DNA from: Sphingobacteriaceae bacterium
GTDB lineage: Bacteria; Bacteroidota; Bacteroidia; UBA7662
DNA: 64,000 bases
Direction of reading: 5' to 3'
NCBI GenBank assembly: GCA_013824115.1
Contig: PNNG01000019.1
Coordinates: 18,860-82,859 of the forward strand
Shown one piece after another: positions 8,591 through 18,026 of this stretch. Numbering within the stretch: position 1 is the first letter of the stretch; each line of letters starts with the position of its first letter. Below the pieces are notes generated by a model. The model was not told the origin of the DNA, ran no database searches, and was given only the letters and a program-made list of their open reading frames with translations. Both the position numbers and the translations under genes were made by a program.

Positions 8591-10999
8591 ATGGAAACGC
8601 TCACTGCCAACGGTAGTTTCGAAAAAATCATGGCCGGCGTAGCCGAAGCATCGGTATTGCTTGTAAAAAACTTGCCCTTCGAAGAAACCCTCGCCGCGGT
8701 GGTTCGCATCATGGGCAGCTCGGCACAAGCCGACCGTTGCTACATTTTCCAAAACTCACAGATAAACAATGCGCTGTATATGAACCAGTTGGCCGAATGG
8801 ACCGCCGCTGGCATCAGCATTCAGCTACACAATCCCGGTTTGCAAGAAGTGCCCTACAGCATCCATCCCTTCTTGCAAAGCGTACTCGAAGACGGCATGC
8901 CCTTTACAGCACAGGTGGCCCAAATGCCCGAGCCTTTTCAAAGCCTCATGGCGCAACAAGACATTCAGAGTTTTCTGTTTTTGCCCATCCGGGTGAAAAA
9001 TGCTTTTTGGGGATATATTGGTTATGATGCGTGTAATTATCCACGCATCTGGCAAGATTTCGAAAGCGATGCCTTGCAAACCCTGGCCAATGCCTTTGGC
9101 TTCTACATCGAAAATCAGGAACTGCGAAACGCCCTCCAAAACTCCAACCGCCGCTTTAACCTGGCCATCTCGGGCTCCAAAGACGGCATTTGGGAACTCG
9201 ACCTCACCACCGGCAAATCGTTCCTGAGCGATTTGTGGCTCGAAATTTTTGGATATCAAGACGATCCGGGACCTTGGACGTATGCGCATTGGCTGTCGAA
9301 ATTGCATCCACACGACCTCGACAGGGTAGACAAAGAGTATACAGCCTACCTAGAAGGCGGGCATGGCACCATCGACCTCAACTACCGATACCAACACGGT
9401 CAAGGACATTATGTGTGGGTACACAGCCGAGCCGCAGCCGAATGGGACGAATTGGGCCGCCCCGTTCGCATGGCGGGCAGCGATGCCGATATTACCGAAG
9501 GCAAATTGCAAGCTGAAGTATTGGCCGAAAACGAGCGACAGTACCGCAACTTGGTAAACAACCTGCAAGAAGTGGTTTTTGAGTCAGATGCCGACGGAAA
9601 CTTTGTATTCTTGAATAAATCGTGGGAAACCCTTACGGGCTACAGCCTCGAAGAAACCATAGGAAGGCCTGGCACCGAATTCGTCCACCCCAGCGAAACC
9701 CCCAAAATACCCGCATGGCGCGAAGCCATTGATTCACATCCTAGCAAATACATCCATTTAGAGGTACAGTACAAACACAAAAAAGGCCATGCCATTTGGG
9801 CCGAAGTCACTGCCAAACGCGTTTTCGATCAAGACGGCAAAATGATAGGCACCACTGGCACGCTCATCGACCTCACGCCACGCCGACAAGCAGAGAGGAT
9901 GCTGCAAATCAGCGAAGCCAAATACCGCTTAATCAGCGAAAACATTACCGACGTAGTAACCCAACACGACGAACAAGGCCGCCTTACTTTTGCCTCGCCG
10001 TCGTTGCTCGAAATTTTGGGTCACGACCCACAGGAAGTACTGGGATTGAGTCCGATTGGCTACATCCACCCCCACGACCAAGAAACCCTTATTCAGCAAG
10101 GCTTTAAAAAGCTCATGGAGGGCAAAAAGCGGGTAAGCATATCCTATCGCGTTCGACACAAAAGCGGCCGATATATCTGGATGGAATCAATCACCCGCAT
10201 TTTGCGCGGGTCAAAGGGCGAGTTTATAGCCATACAAGCCTCCAGTCGCGATATTTCCTCTCGTAAAAAAGCCGAACAAGAGGTAGCTCGCGCTTTAGAA
10301 AAGGAAAAAGAGCTCATGGAACTGCGCTCACGCTTTATCATGATGGCTTCTCACGAGTTTCGAACGCCACTGGCCACCATACGTTCGAGCCTCGATCTGA
10401 TGCGGATGTACATAGACGCCGCCGAGCCCAACATCAAAGCCAAAACGCACAAACATTTCGACAAAATCCAGCTTGAAATTGAACGGGTAGGCGACTTGAT
10501 GAACGACATCTTATTGCTGGGCAAACTCGAAGCCGGAAAAACCAGTCTGAACTTGCAAGCCTGTTACCTACATACCTTGGTAGAGAATGTGATTGACCAC
10601 CATTTTTCGAGTTCACAAAGCGAGCGGGTGCCCGAACTACACACCGAAGGAACGCCTGTTTCGCTGCCAGTAGATGAACAGCTCCTGGGACATTGCCTCA
10701 TCAACCTCATTGGCAATGCACTTAAATTTTCACCTGGACAAGGAGCACCCATCATACATGTGCAATATGGCCGACACAAAGCGGTGGTTCAAGTCACCGA
10801 TTTTGGCATCGGCATCCCTTTGAAAGACAAAAAACGCATATTTGAGCCCTTCTACCGGGCTTCTAATACCGATAAAATACCCGGTTCGGGACTCGGACTG
10901 GTGGTAGTAAAAGAATTTGTGCACCGCCACGGAGGCGTGGTGTACTGCAAGAGCAAGCCCTCCAAAGGAACCACCTTTACCATTGAACTCAAATCATGA
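8591..10999 (+). CDS. Multi-PAS sensor histidine kinase
   Basis: The 802-residue kinase appears soluble, with no transmembrane segment. Predicted order: GAF-like domain at about 15-180, three PAS/PAC units at about 195-310, 320-440 and 445-565, a dimerisation/phosphoacceptor domain with His588 in SHEFRTPL, and a HATPase domain at about 685-800. The HATPase shows an NLIGNALKFSPG N-box, DFGIGIP and GSGLGLVVVKEF. It should sense a cytoplasmic small molecule, redox state or light and phosphorylate the adjacent regulator, whose start overlaps its stop by 4 bp (ATGA). There is no receiver domain on the kinase, so this is a classical pair. The signal is not deducible. Confidence 0.93.
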   Translation: METLTANGSFEKIMAGVAEASVLLVKNLPFEETLAAVVRIMGSSAQADRCYIFQNSQINNALYMNQLAEWTAAGISIQLHNPGLQEVPYSIHPFLQSVLEDGMPFTAQVAQMPEPFQSLMAQQDIQSFLFLPIRVKNAFWGYIGYDACNYPRIWQDFESDALQTLANAFGFYIENQELRNALQNSNRRFNLAISGSKDGIWELDLTTGKSFLSDLWLEIFGYQDDPGPWTYAHWLSKLHPHDLDRVDKEYTAYLEGGHGTIDLNYRYQHGQGHYVWVHSRAAAEWDELGRPVRMAGSDADITEGKLQAEVLAENERQYRNLVNNLQEVVFESDADGNFVFLNKSWETLTGYSLEETIGRPGTEFVHPSETPKIPAWREAIDSHPSKYIHLEVQYKHKKGHAIWAEVTAKRVFDQDGKMIGTTGTLIDLTPRRQAERMLQISEAKYRLISENITDVVTQHDEQGRLTFASPSLLEILGHDPQEVLGLSPIGYIHPHDQETLIQQGFKKLMEGKKRVSISYRVRHKSGRYIWMESITRILRGSKGEFIAIQASSRDISSRKKAEQEVARALEKEKELMELRSRFIMMASHEFRTPLATIRSSLDLMRMYIDAAEPNIKAKTHKHFDKIQLEIERVGDLMNDILLLGKLEAGKTSLNLQACYLHTLVENVIDHHFSSSQSERVPELHTEGTPVSLPVDEQLLGHCLINLIGNALKFSPGQGAPIIHVQYGRHKAVVQVTDFGIGIPLKDKKRIFEPFYRASNTDKIPGSGLGLVVVKEFVHRHGGVVYCKSKPSKGTTFTIELKS

Positions 11000-11733
11000 A
11001 GAAAGTACTCATTGTAGAAGACGAATTGCAATTACGCGAAAATATTGTAGAGCTTTTTCAAGCCAGCGATTACGAAGTAATGGCTGCCGAAAACGGCTCC
11101 GAAGGCTACCTATTGGCTCAAAAACACCTGCCCGACCTGATTGTGTCGGATGTGATCATGCCAGTAGAAGACGGTTTTTCGATGCTCAGCCGCATTCGGA
11201 GCAATCCGGCAACCGAGCTTACCCCTGTGGTATTTCTCACCGCCAAAAACATGGTTGAAGCCAAAGTGGAAGGTTTGGAGCTGGGTGCCGATGACTATGT
11301 TGTAAAGCCTTTCGCCGCCGCCGAGCTTTTGGCACGCGCGGCCAATCTCGTCCAAAAGCACGAAAAACTCCTCAAAAAATCGCTGTTAACCGTTAAAACC
11401 GAGGACATTCAACCCAAGCCAGAACTTTTGGTGAAAGAAATCATCGATTTTATTGAAGAAAACCTCGGCAATTTCAACCTATCGGTAGATATGGTGGCCA
11501 AACACCTCCAAATCAGCAAATCAACCGTACAGCGCAAGCTCAAAGCCGCGGTCGACAAAAACCTCAATCAGCTCATCCGCGAGTATCGCTTGGAGAAGGC
11601 GCGTAAGATGATTGAACGTCAAGCAGGAAGTTTATCCGAAATAGCCATCGCCACCGGCTTTAACAGCCTCAGCTATTTTAGCTACTCTTACAAAAAGTAC
11701 TATGGCACAGCGCCTTCACAGCTGAAACGATAA
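10996..11733 (+). CDS. Response regulator with AraC-type DNA-binding output
   Basis: The 245-residue protein has an N-terminal receiver domain (acidic pocket VEDE, phosphoacceptor Asp52 in VSDVIMP, FLTAKN, and VKPF with the conserved Lys). A linker and an AraC-family double helix-turn-helix follow at about 145-245 (VAKHLQISKSTVQRKLK, then LSEIAIATGFNSLSYFSYSYKKYYGTAPSQ). AraC-type output on a receiver is common in Bacteroidota, usually inside one-piece hybrid sensors; here it is a separate protein. It is translationally coupled to the kinase. No target operator is visible nearby, and it converges on a tiny gene with one base between the stop codons. Confidence 0.93.
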   Translation: MKKVLIVEDELQLRENIVELFQASDYEVMAAENGSEGYLLAQKHLPDLIVSDVIMPVEDGFSMLSRIRSNPATELTPVVFLTAKNMVEAKVEGLELGADDYVVKPFAAAELLARAANLVQKHEKLLKKSLLTVKTEDIQPKPELLVKEIIDFIEENLGNFNLSVDMVAKHLQISKSTVQRKLKAAVDKNLNQLIREYRLEKARKMIERQAGSLSEIAIATGFNSLSYFSYSYKKYYGTAPSQLKR

Positions 11734-11734
11734 A

Positions 11735-11992
11735 CTACTTCTCGGGAAGGGTATCTAACAGTTTCATGGTAAGCACAATGCCGCCGGCAATAAGCCCCAA
11801 AAGAAACAAAAAAGTAAAATAAAAACCTGGTCTCGACTGTTTTTTGATAGGCCGGAACATCAGTCCCTGCCAATGGCAGCTTTGGCAACGGTAAGAGCGG
11901 AATAAGGGATTGGGGGCCGTTTTGCTCACGGGGAGCAAACGGCCTGCTTTGTTGCAAGCAGGACAGACGCGAGGGCCTCTTGTATTCATCAT
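11735..11992 (-). CDS. Small zinc-ribbon membrane protein
   Basis: The 85-residue protein has an N-terminal CPAC...CQSC four-cysteine pattern (Cys10, Cys13, Cys36, Cys39), typical of a rubredoxin-like zinc ribbon. One membrane segment follows at about 56-77 (FYFTFLFLLGLIAGGIVLTM) and then a short charged tail. I do not recognise a named family. The coordinated Cys pairs and the membrane helix argue for a real gene. It lies tail to tail with the response regulator, the stops one base apart. A longer overlapping frame on the same strand lacks these features. Confidence 0.6.
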   Translation of the reverse strand: MMNTRGPRVCPACNKAGRLLPVSKTAPNPLFRSYRCQSCHWQGLMFRPIKKQSRPGFYFTFLFLLGLIAGGIVLTMKLLDTLPEK

Positions 11993-12108
11993 AGGTTGAT
12001 AGCGAAATTAGGCCAGCCAGGGTGAACCACCAAAGAAAATACATGAAAGGTGCATATTTTATTGTAAACCATCTACTTTATAAACTAAAACAACAATCGA
12101 GCAGCGGC

Positions 12109-12142
12109 TTTGCAAGCGATTGCCCGCTTTTACGTAGCTTTG
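12109..12142 (+). promoter_or_regulatory. Bacteroidota promoter, near-leaderless
   Basis: TTTG at 12109-12112 and TAGCTTTG at 12135-12142 (spacer 22, slightly long) form a -33/-7 pair. The ATG of the following gene begins only 3 bases after the -7 element, so the transcript would have essentially no 5' leader. The 14 bases TAGCTTTGAACATG are identical to those at 55424-55437. Confidence 0.6.
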
Positions 12143-12145
12143 AAC

Positions 12146-12652
12146 ATGAAAAAAGCCTTGTTAAGCGGACTTCTTGCCCTATTTATTGTACAGCATGCGA
12201 TGGGCCAAATGAGTCAACTTTCGGTTTACAAGGCCAATGGTCAACTGGCCATGCGCATTTATCCAGGAGAAACGCTTCATTTGCGTACCCCAGCCGGCTG
12301 GCAGTCGGATGAGCTCGTGATGCTCTTAACCGACTCTATCGTGGTTGGAGACAAAAAATGGGCTTTGACCGACATTCAAAAAGTGCGAACTATCCGCAAC
12401 GGTATGGCTGCATCGGGCGCCAATTTATTGGTTGCCGGCGTCATTTGGCCGGGCATTGTAGCCATCAATGGGCTCAGTGCTAATATTCGACCTTTGGTAA
12501 CCAACCGTTCCCTCATCAGCAGTGCTTTTATGCTGGGCGGAGGGAGCCTGCTAACTGCCCTATCGCGCCGCAGCTACCGTACCACCGAACCCGGGCGCTT
12601 GCGGATTGTGCATTTTAACTTTGAAAAAACCACCCCCATTGCCATACCATGA
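12146..12652 (+). CDS. Unknown secreted or envelope protein
   Basis: The start was placed at ATG 12146 (MKKALLSGLLALF), 36 bases inside the longest frame, because a signal peptide begins there and a promoter sits directly upstream. The product has 168 residues: signal peptide to about 21 (AMGQ), a beta-rich section with LTDSIVVGDKKWALTDIQKVR, and a hydrophobic stretch at about 84-103 that may be a membrane helix. No family is recognised. Its stop overlaps the next gene by 4 bp, so it is coupled to the HAD-like protein. Confidence 0.65.
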   Translation: MKKALLSGLLALFIVQHAMGQMSQLSVYKANGQLAMRIYPGETLHLRTPAGWQSDELVMLLTDSIVVGDKKWALTDIQKVRTIRNGMAASGANLLVAGVIWPGIVAINGLSANIRPLVTNRSLISSAFMLGGGSLLTALSRRSYRTTEPGRLRIVHFNFEKTTPIAIP

Positions 12653-13080
12653 GCCAAACCAACGAGCTGCTTCACGAAGCCTATGACGAATCGGGACATC
12701 TTATCAGTCCCCAACTACCCAAAGAAGTCCGCAATTTTTTAATCGACATCGACGGCACCGTTACCGAGGATGTACCCAATGAAGAACCCGAGCGCATGAA
12801 AACTTGTGCCCCATTCCCCGATGCGTTGGAAATGGTAAACAAGTGGTACGACGAAGGACATATCATCACTTTTTTCACCTCTCGCACCGAAGATTTGCGT
12901 GAAATCACCGAAGTTTGGTTACAGGAACATGGCTTCAAATACCATGGCCTGCTCATGAACAAACCCAGGGGTGGAAATTATCATTGGATTGACAATCACA
13001 TTGTACGCGCCACCCGTTATGAAGGCAAGTTTACCGATTTGGTTCGCATGACCAAAACCATAGAAGTTTTCAAAGATTAA
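12649..13080 (+). CDS. HAD-like phosphatase, ~140 residues
   Basis: The 143-residue protein carries the HAD motif I as FLIDIDGTVTED (Asp33 and Asp35) and a motif-II-like FFTSRTEDLRE. It ends with NKPRGGNYHWIDNH, where the late Asp fits motif IV. Small HAD proteins of this form are widespread in Bacteroidota and have sometimes been labelled phosphoheptose isomerase, a name I would not use because no SIS domain is visible. A phosphate-ester hydrolase of unknown substrate is the safest call. It starts within the stop of the preceding gene. Confidence 0.7.
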   Translation: MSQTNELLHEAYDESGHLISPQLPKEVRNFLIDIDGTVTEDVPNEEPERMKTCAPFPDALEMVNKWYDEGHIITFFTSRTEDLREITEVWLQEHGFKYHGLLMNKPRGGNYHWIDNHIVRATRYEGKFTDLVRMTKTIEVFKD

Positions 13081-13131
13081 CTTTCGAAAACCACCTAAAT
13101 ACTATTTTTTTGCATCACAAATCGTAGGAGA

Positions 13132-13485
13132 ATGAACAAAATCACTGCTGGTTACAAAATGTTGATGGTATTGGCCAACGCCGATGGCACACACCTCGAA
13201 GAAGAACACGCGCTGATTGTTAATTACCTGGGCGAATCTTACGATCCACGTACCATTGGATTGGCCATGGAAAGCGAACGTATCCGGTTACAAGCCATGC
13301 CCACCGATGCCCTCATGCTCGAGTTCAGGGAAGCCATGAATGCCTACTTCAGCCAAAGTTCCATTACCGAAAGGTCGTCTTTCCTCCAGCTGGCCATGGA
13401 CCTCATTAAGTCTGACAACCACATCAGCAAAGAAGAAAACAGCTTCATCAACAAGCTTTTCGACGCCTGGGGCGAAACCGAATAA
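13132..13485 (+). CDS. TerB-like helical protein
   Basis: The 117-residue all-helical protein has ADG...LEEEHALIVNYLG near the start and LIKSDNHISKEENSFINKLFDAWG at the end. Paired acidic helices after ADG and SDN turns are the pattern of the TerB-like fold (tellurite-resistance-associated, metal-binding). Function in this family is unclear outside stress clusters, and no ter genes are nearby. An AGGAG sequence at 13126-13130 just before the ATG is an unusually good ribosome binding site for this window. Its stop overlaps the GT39 start (TAATG). Confidence 0.6.
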   Translation: MNKITAGYKMLMVLANADGTHLEEEHALIVNYLGESYDPRTIGLAMESERIRLQAMPTDALMLEFREAMNAYFSQSSITERSSFLQLAMDLIKSDNHISKEENSFINKLFDAWGETE

Positions 13486-15161
13486 TGAAACTTCCGCTGG
13501 TGCCCTCCCATTGGGCCGAAAAGTGGGCATGGATACTCCTGTTTGCCTTGGCTTGGGTGGCCGGATTGGGACTCAGCCTCTGGGACCAGGATGAGGCCGC
13601 ATATGCTGGCTTTGCTTGGAATATGCAGCACACTGGGAACTGGCTCATTCCCGAATTCCTGTGGAGTGAAATCCACCGCAAGCCTCCTTTTCTTTTTTGG
13701 AGCATTGCGGTAGCTTACGATTTTTTTGGGGTTCACGAATGGGTCATCCGTTTGCCCTCCTTGCTGGCCTTGTTTGGTACCGTATTGTTGGTGCGTTACC
13801 AGGCAGCCATTTCTTTTGGCACTCAAGTAGCACGCATAGCCGCCTGGCTGTTGGCAGCCAACATATTCCTTCCGCATTTGGCCAAACTGGGCGTTACCGA
13901 TGCCCTTTTGCTGTTTTTCGAAACCTTGGCGGCACTATCACTCATCAATTTCTTTCACCTGCCCAAATTGAGGCACCAATTGCTTTTTGTGCTTGGCACA
14001 GCCGGCGCCCTATTGGTCAAGGGTCCTCCTGTTTTGATTCTCACCTTTGGCATATTGGGACTCATTTTGGTTTTTTCAGCCGAGCGCAAAACCATCCTCC
14101 GATTTCACCCCTGGTTCTTGTTTCCGCTAGCAGCCATCCCACTCTTTTTGTGGGGTCGCATGGCTTGGCTCAACGATGGAGGCGTGCTCATCAGCTGGAT
14201 GATTGATTGGTATACCCTCCGGCGCGTGGGAAGCGATGTGTTGGGACAAACGGGCCCTCCCGGGTATCATTTTTTGGTCATGGCCATCGGCTTTTTGCCC
14301 GTTTTGGCATTTTTACCCGGCGCCTTCGGCTTGCACTTCAAACAAGCCATTCGAAAAAATGGCTCTTTCAAATCGTTTGTGCTGGTAGCTTGGGCCATTG
14401 CTGGCTGGGTGATTTATGAAATCATGAAATCCAAGCTGCCTACCTATGCCATAGGCGCCTATCCGGCCATTGCCCTCATGCTGGCCTCTTACCTGGGTGA
14501 GCTTCCAACGAATGCAGTTATCAAACAACGTCGGTTGATTTGGGGCACTGTATTTTATTTGCTGATGAGCGTATTACTGGCCGTTGCCATTCCGACTTTG
14601 GTGAAGGCACCGGTAGGGGGGCAAATGCTCTTCCCGACCGAAGCGCTGCCCACTGCCTATTTGATGGCCTTTTGTTTGGTGGTACCTGCGCTGCTGGCCG
14701 CCTGGCTTTTGTATAAATCGCAATACGCCTGGGCCTTGCGAAGCATGTTTTTGCAATCGATCTTGTTTTTAATACTCGCCTGGCAGGCCCTGGTGCCCTC
14801 CATAGAGCCTCAACGATCGGCAGGCAAACAAGCCGCCGAGTATGCCGCGCTCAACAGCTTTGGCCTGCCTGTGATTCTTACCAGCAATTTTGAATTGCCC
14901 AGCATTCCCTTCTACTTGGTGGCCCATCGCTGCCGTTTTATAGAATCACCCGAACTCACCGCTTGGCTGCCCGCACTCGAAAATCGCAAACAGCTCCTCA
15001 TATTCAATAGCAGCAATATCGATCAACTGAAAATCATTGCCACCGAAGCCGGATTGGGTTACCGCATCGAAAAAGAAATTCCAGGCTTCATCAGCGACCG
15101 GGGGAAATTCACCACCTGGTACATTGTACGCGGACAAAGGGCCTTTCAGGCCGAGGAATAG
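13485..15161 (+). CDS. GT39/ArnT-like membrane glycosyltransferase
   Basis: The 558-residue protein has about a dozen hydrophobic helices and a GT-C type catalytic motif in the first periplasmic loop, WDQDEAAYAG (Asp34-Glu37). It continues EIHRKPPFLFW, as in the ArnT/PMT family. Such enzymes transfer a sugar from a polyprenyl-phosphate donor to lipid A, protein or another envelope acceptor. Neither donor nor acceptor can be read from the sequence. It overlaps the TerB-like gene by one base and ends convergent with recR, with 48 bp between. Confidence 0.85.
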   Translation: MKLPLVPSHWAEKWAWILLFALAWVAGLGLSLWDQDEAAYAGFAWNMQHTGNWLIPEFLWSEIHRKPPFLFWSIAVAYDFFGVHEWVIRLPSLLALFGTVLLVRYQAAISFGTQVARIAAWLLAANIFLPHLAKLGVTDALLLFFETLAALSLINFFHLPKLRHQLLFVLGTAGALLVKGPPVLILTFGILGLILVFSAERKTILRFHPWFLFPLAAIPLFLWGRMAWLNDGGVLISWMIDWYTLRRVGSDVLGQTGPPGYHFLVMAIGFLPVLAFLPGAFGLHFKQAIRKNGSFKSFVLVAWAIAGWVIYEIMKSKLPTYAIGAYPAIALMLASYLGELPTNAVIKQRRLIWGTVFYLLMSVLLAVAIPTLVKAPVGGQMLFPTEALPTAYLMAFCLVVPALLAAWLLYKSQYAWALRSMFLQSILFLILAWQALVPSIEPQRSAGKQAAEYAALNSFGLPVILTSNFELPSIPFYLVAHRCRFIESPELTAWLPALENRKQLLIFNSSNIDQLKIIATEAGLGYRIEKEIPGFISDRGKFTTWYIVRGQRAFQAEE

Positions 15162-15209
15162 ACAAACAAGCTGCATTAAAGTGGCCTTGAAACTGGCGCG
15201 ATGGCCTCT

Positions 15210-15815
15210 TCAATAGCCAAAAGGAATCCGCTGTTGGATAGATCGGCCAAGGGTGATTTCATCGGCATACTCCAACTCGCCTCCAATGGCAATGCCCCGT
15301 GCAATGGTGCTCATTTTTATGCCCGAATCCTTGAGTTTGCGGGCAATGTAAAATGCCGTGGTATCGCCCTCTTGCGTGGCAGAAAAGGCCAACACCATTT
15401 CTCTGATTGCCCCCGATTGCACCCGCTCTTCGAGCGAGGCCATTTTCAGTTGGTCAGGGCCAATACCGTCCATCGGCATGATCAATCCGCCCAAAACGTG
15501 GTAAACCCCATGGAACTGCCCTGTGTTTTCGATGGCAATTACATCGCGCATATCGGCCACCACGCATACCAGTCCGGCATCGCGCTGTTTATTGGCGCAA
15601 ATCTGGCATAAATCGGCATCGCTGATGTTGTGGCATTGTTGGCAGTACCGAATGTCGCTGGCCAATTTCCGCAGCGCCTCCGACAACTGCAATGCCTCCG
15701 CCGGATCCTGTCGCAATACATGTAAAGTCAACCGCAAAGCAGTCTTTTTACCAATGCCCGGAAAACGCGAAAAAGCCATAACTGCTTCTTCAATGAGGCG
15801 CGAAGGAAAATTCAT
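15210..15815 (-). CDS. recR: Recombination protein RecR
   Basis: With the start at ATG 15815 ([12 protein letters not shown]) the product has 201 residues, the family length. It contains the [12 protein letters not shown] helix-hairpin-helix, a four-Cys zinc finger CQQC...CQIC, and a TOPRIM domain ([15 protein letters not shown]...YHVLGG). It ends in a family-typical [11 protein letters not shown]. RecR acts with RecO (and RecF) to load RecA at gapped DNA. The longer frame to 15869 would run into the divergent symporter gene and past the promoter, so I prefer the shorter start. Confidence 0.96.
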   Translation of the reverse strand: MNFPSRLIEEAVMAFSRFPGIGKKTALRLTLHVLRQDPAEALQLSEALRKLASDIRYCQQCHNISDADLCQICANKQRDAGLVCVVADMRDVIAIENTGQFHGVYHVLGGLIMPMDGIGPDQLKMASLEERVQSGAIREMVLAFSATQEGDTTAFYIARKLKDSGIKMSTIARGIAIGGELEYADEITLGRSIQQRIPFGY

Positions 15816-15820
15816 AGGCT

Positions 15821-15828
15821 CAAAAATA
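15821..15828 (-). promoter_or_regulatory. TAnnTTTG promoter element for recR, near-leaderless
   Basis: Minus-strand TATTTTTG ends 5 bases before the recR ATG at 15815. No convincing -33 TTG is present at the normal spacing. The short distance implies a transcript with almost no leader. Confidence 0.5.
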
Positions 15829-15863
15829 CTACCTTCGCTCGTAGTTCTGCTGAAAATTCCTGC

Positions 15864-17315
15864 ATGCAACCCACCTTCATTTTGGGCCTCATTGGCACCT
15901 ACTTCCTTTTCCTCATCCTCATTGCCCGCATTACGGGCCGCAAAGCTGATAATACCTCGTTTTTCCTAGCCGGAAAATCATCGCCTTGGTATTTGGTAGC
16001 CTTTGGCATGATTGGCTCTAGCCTATCGGGGGTTACCTTTATCAGCATTCCAGGAACGGTCAACACCCAGTATTTCAGCTATATGCAGCTGGTATTGGGC
16101 TATTTTTTGGGCTATCTGGTGATTATCAAAGTGCTGCTACCGCTCTATTACCGCATGCAGCTCACCAGCATTTATGCCTATCTCAACACCCGTTTCGGCA
16201 CTTACAGCCATAAAACCGGCGCCTCTTTTTTTCTGCTCTCCCGCTCTATCGGATCGTCATTTAGGTTGTATTTGGTGGCCATGGTGCTCGATAGCTTTGT
16301 GCTGGGGCCCATGGGCATTCCATTTGGCGCAACAGTGGCAGGTACCATCTTGCTCATTTGGCTATATACTTACCGCAGTGGCATCAAAACCATTATTTGG
16401 ACCGATACCCTCCAAACCGCTTTCATGTTGCTGGCCGTTTTGGTATCTATAGGCATTATTGGTAATGGTTTGCAAACCGAATGGACAGATTTAGGGCAGC
16501 TGGTAGCACAAAGTAAGTATAGCCAGGTGTTTTTCTGGGAATGGGACGATCCGCGTAACTTCTTCAAAATGTTCTTTTCGGGCGCTTTTATTACCATTGT
16601 AATGACCGGCCTCGACCAAGACATGATGCAGAAAAACCTGAGTTGCCGCAGCTTGGAAGATGCACAAAAAAATATGCTCAGCTTCAGCCTGGTACTTATT
16701 GGCGTAAACGCCTTGTTTTTGAGTCTAGGTGCGCTTTTGTATCTCTATGTTGAAAGTCACGGATTGAGCCTGCCTGCCAAAGCCGACCAGTTGTTTCCCA
16801 TGTTGGCCCTCGAGCATTTTGGCACTTTGGCGGGAGTAACCTTTGTCATTGGCCTCATTGCCGCCGCATATTCGAGTGCCGATTCGGCATTAACCGCCAT
16901 GACCACCTCTTTTTGTGTCGATTTTTTAGGCTTTACGCCCGAAAAAGGCAGTATAAAAACCCGCATGGGAGTACACATAGGCATATCGGTTTTCATTGGG
17001 TTGCAAATTTGGTTGTTCAAATCGCTGCATAACGACTCGCTCATCACCCAATTATTCACCGTAGCGGGCTATACTTATGGACCTTTGCTCGGTCTGTATG
17101 CATTTGGGTTATTTACGCCTTGGCAGGTGCGCGACAAATGGGTACCCGTGTTGGCAATAATTGCCCCAATTCTTTGTTTCTTCCTCAGCCAAAATTCCGA
17201 AAAGTGGCTGAATGGTTATAAATTTGGCTTTGAACTATTAATGGTAAACGGCCTCCTCACATTTGCCGGATTATGGCTTATTCGCCGCAAAGGAGGCACA
17301 AAACAAACAGCATGA
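15864..17315 (+). CDS. Sodium:solute symporter (SSS family)
   Basis: The 483-residue protein has about 13 hydrophobic helices and SSS hallmarks: a [16 protein letters not shown] early loop, [17 protein letters not shown] in the first discontinuous helix, and [18 protein letters not shown] late. The last is the Na2-site region of this LeuT-fold family. It imports a small solute with Na+. The substrate is not readable, though this Bacteroidota subgroup is often annotated only as a generic symporter. It is first in an operon with the LOG protein (4-bp overlap), then M23 peptidase and bcp. Confidence 0.9.
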   Translation: MQPTFILGLIGTYFLFLILIARITGRKADNTSFFLAGKSSPWYLVAFGMIGSSLSGVTFISIPGTVNTQYFSYMQLVLGYFLGYLVIIKVLLPLYYRMQLTSIYAYLNTRFGTYSHKTGASFFLLSRSIGSSFRLYLVAMVLDSFVLGPMGIPFGATVAGTILLIWLYTYRSGIKTIIWTDTLQTAFMLLAVLVSIGIIGNGLQTEWTDLGQLVAQSKYSQVFFWEWDDPRNFFKMFFSGAFITIVMTGLDQDMMQKNLSCRSLEDAQKNMLSFSLVLIGVNALFLSLGALLYLYVESHGLSLPAKADQLFPMLALEHFGTLAGVTFVIGLIAAAYSSADSALTAMTTSFCVDFLGFTPEKGSIKTRMGVHIGISVFIGLQIWLFKSLHNDSLITQLFTVAGYTYGPLLGLYAFGLFTPWQVRDKWVPVLAIIAPILCFFLSQNSEKWLNGYKFGFELLMVNGLLTFAGLWLIRRKGGTKQTA

Positions 17316-18025
17316 GTAACGACAAAGAAGAGTTGATCCGCGGGGCTTTTGAACAGAAAAGCTGGACAGAAATCAAAGCTGCCTCCTCTTGGCAGATTTT
17401 TAAAATAATCGCCGAATTTGTAGAAGGCTTCGAAAAGCTTTCGCGCATTGGGCCATGTGTATCCATTTTCGGATCGGCACGTACCAAACCCGACAATAAA
17501 TACTACATCCTGGCCGAAGAAATTGGCCGTAAACTCACTGAAAAAGGCTACGGAGTCATCACCGGTGGCGGACCGGGCATCATGGAAGCCGGTAACAAAG
17601 GCGCTAAACTGGCCGGTGGCAAATCGGTGGGTTTAAATATCGACCTCCCCTTTGAGCAGTTCAGCAACCCCTACATCGATGGCGACAAACTCATCAATTT
17701 CGACTACTTCTTTGTTCGCAAATTGATGTTTATCAAATATGCCCAGGGTTTCATTGTGCTTCCCGGTGGTTTTGGCACCATGGACGAATTGTTTGAGGCC
17801 CTTACCCTCATTCAAACCCGCAAAATTGGCAAGTTTCCTATTGTATTGGTGGGCAGTAGTTACTGGCAGGGCCTTATTGATTGGCTGAAAGACACCATGC
17901 ACGAAGTGGAACACAACATCAATATCAGCGACCTTGATTTGATGAAAATTGTTGATAACGCCGACGATGCTGTAGAACATATTGAAGACTTCTATAGCAA
18001 ATACGTCTTGAGTCCAAACTTCTAA
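17312..18025 (+). CDS. LOG-family Rossmann protein (TIGR00730)
   Basis: The start ATG at 17312 overlaps the symporter stop (ATGA), giving 237 residues. A longer in-frame extension lies inside the symporter gene and is rejected. The family motifs GGGPGIMEAGNKGA and PGGFGTMDELFE form the nucleotide-binding and catalytic site of cytokinin-activating LOG phosphoribohydrolases, which release a base from nucleoside 5'-monophosphates. In bacteria without cytokinin metabolism the role is probably nucleotide salvage or cleanup. It sits 1 bp before the M23 peptidase gene. Confidence 0.9.
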   Translation: MSNDKEELIRGAFEQKSWTEIKAASSWQIFKIIAEFVEGFEKLSRIGPCVSIFGSARTKPDNKYYILAEEIGRKLTEKGYGVITGGGPGIMEAGNKGAKLAGGKSVGLNIDLPFEQFSNPYIDGDKLINFDYFFVRKLMFIKYAQGFIVLPGGFGTMDELFEALTLIQTRKIGKFPIVLVGSSYWQGLIDWLKDTMHEVEHNINISDLDLMKIVDNADDAVEHIEDFYSKYVLSPNF

Positions 18026-18026
18026 A

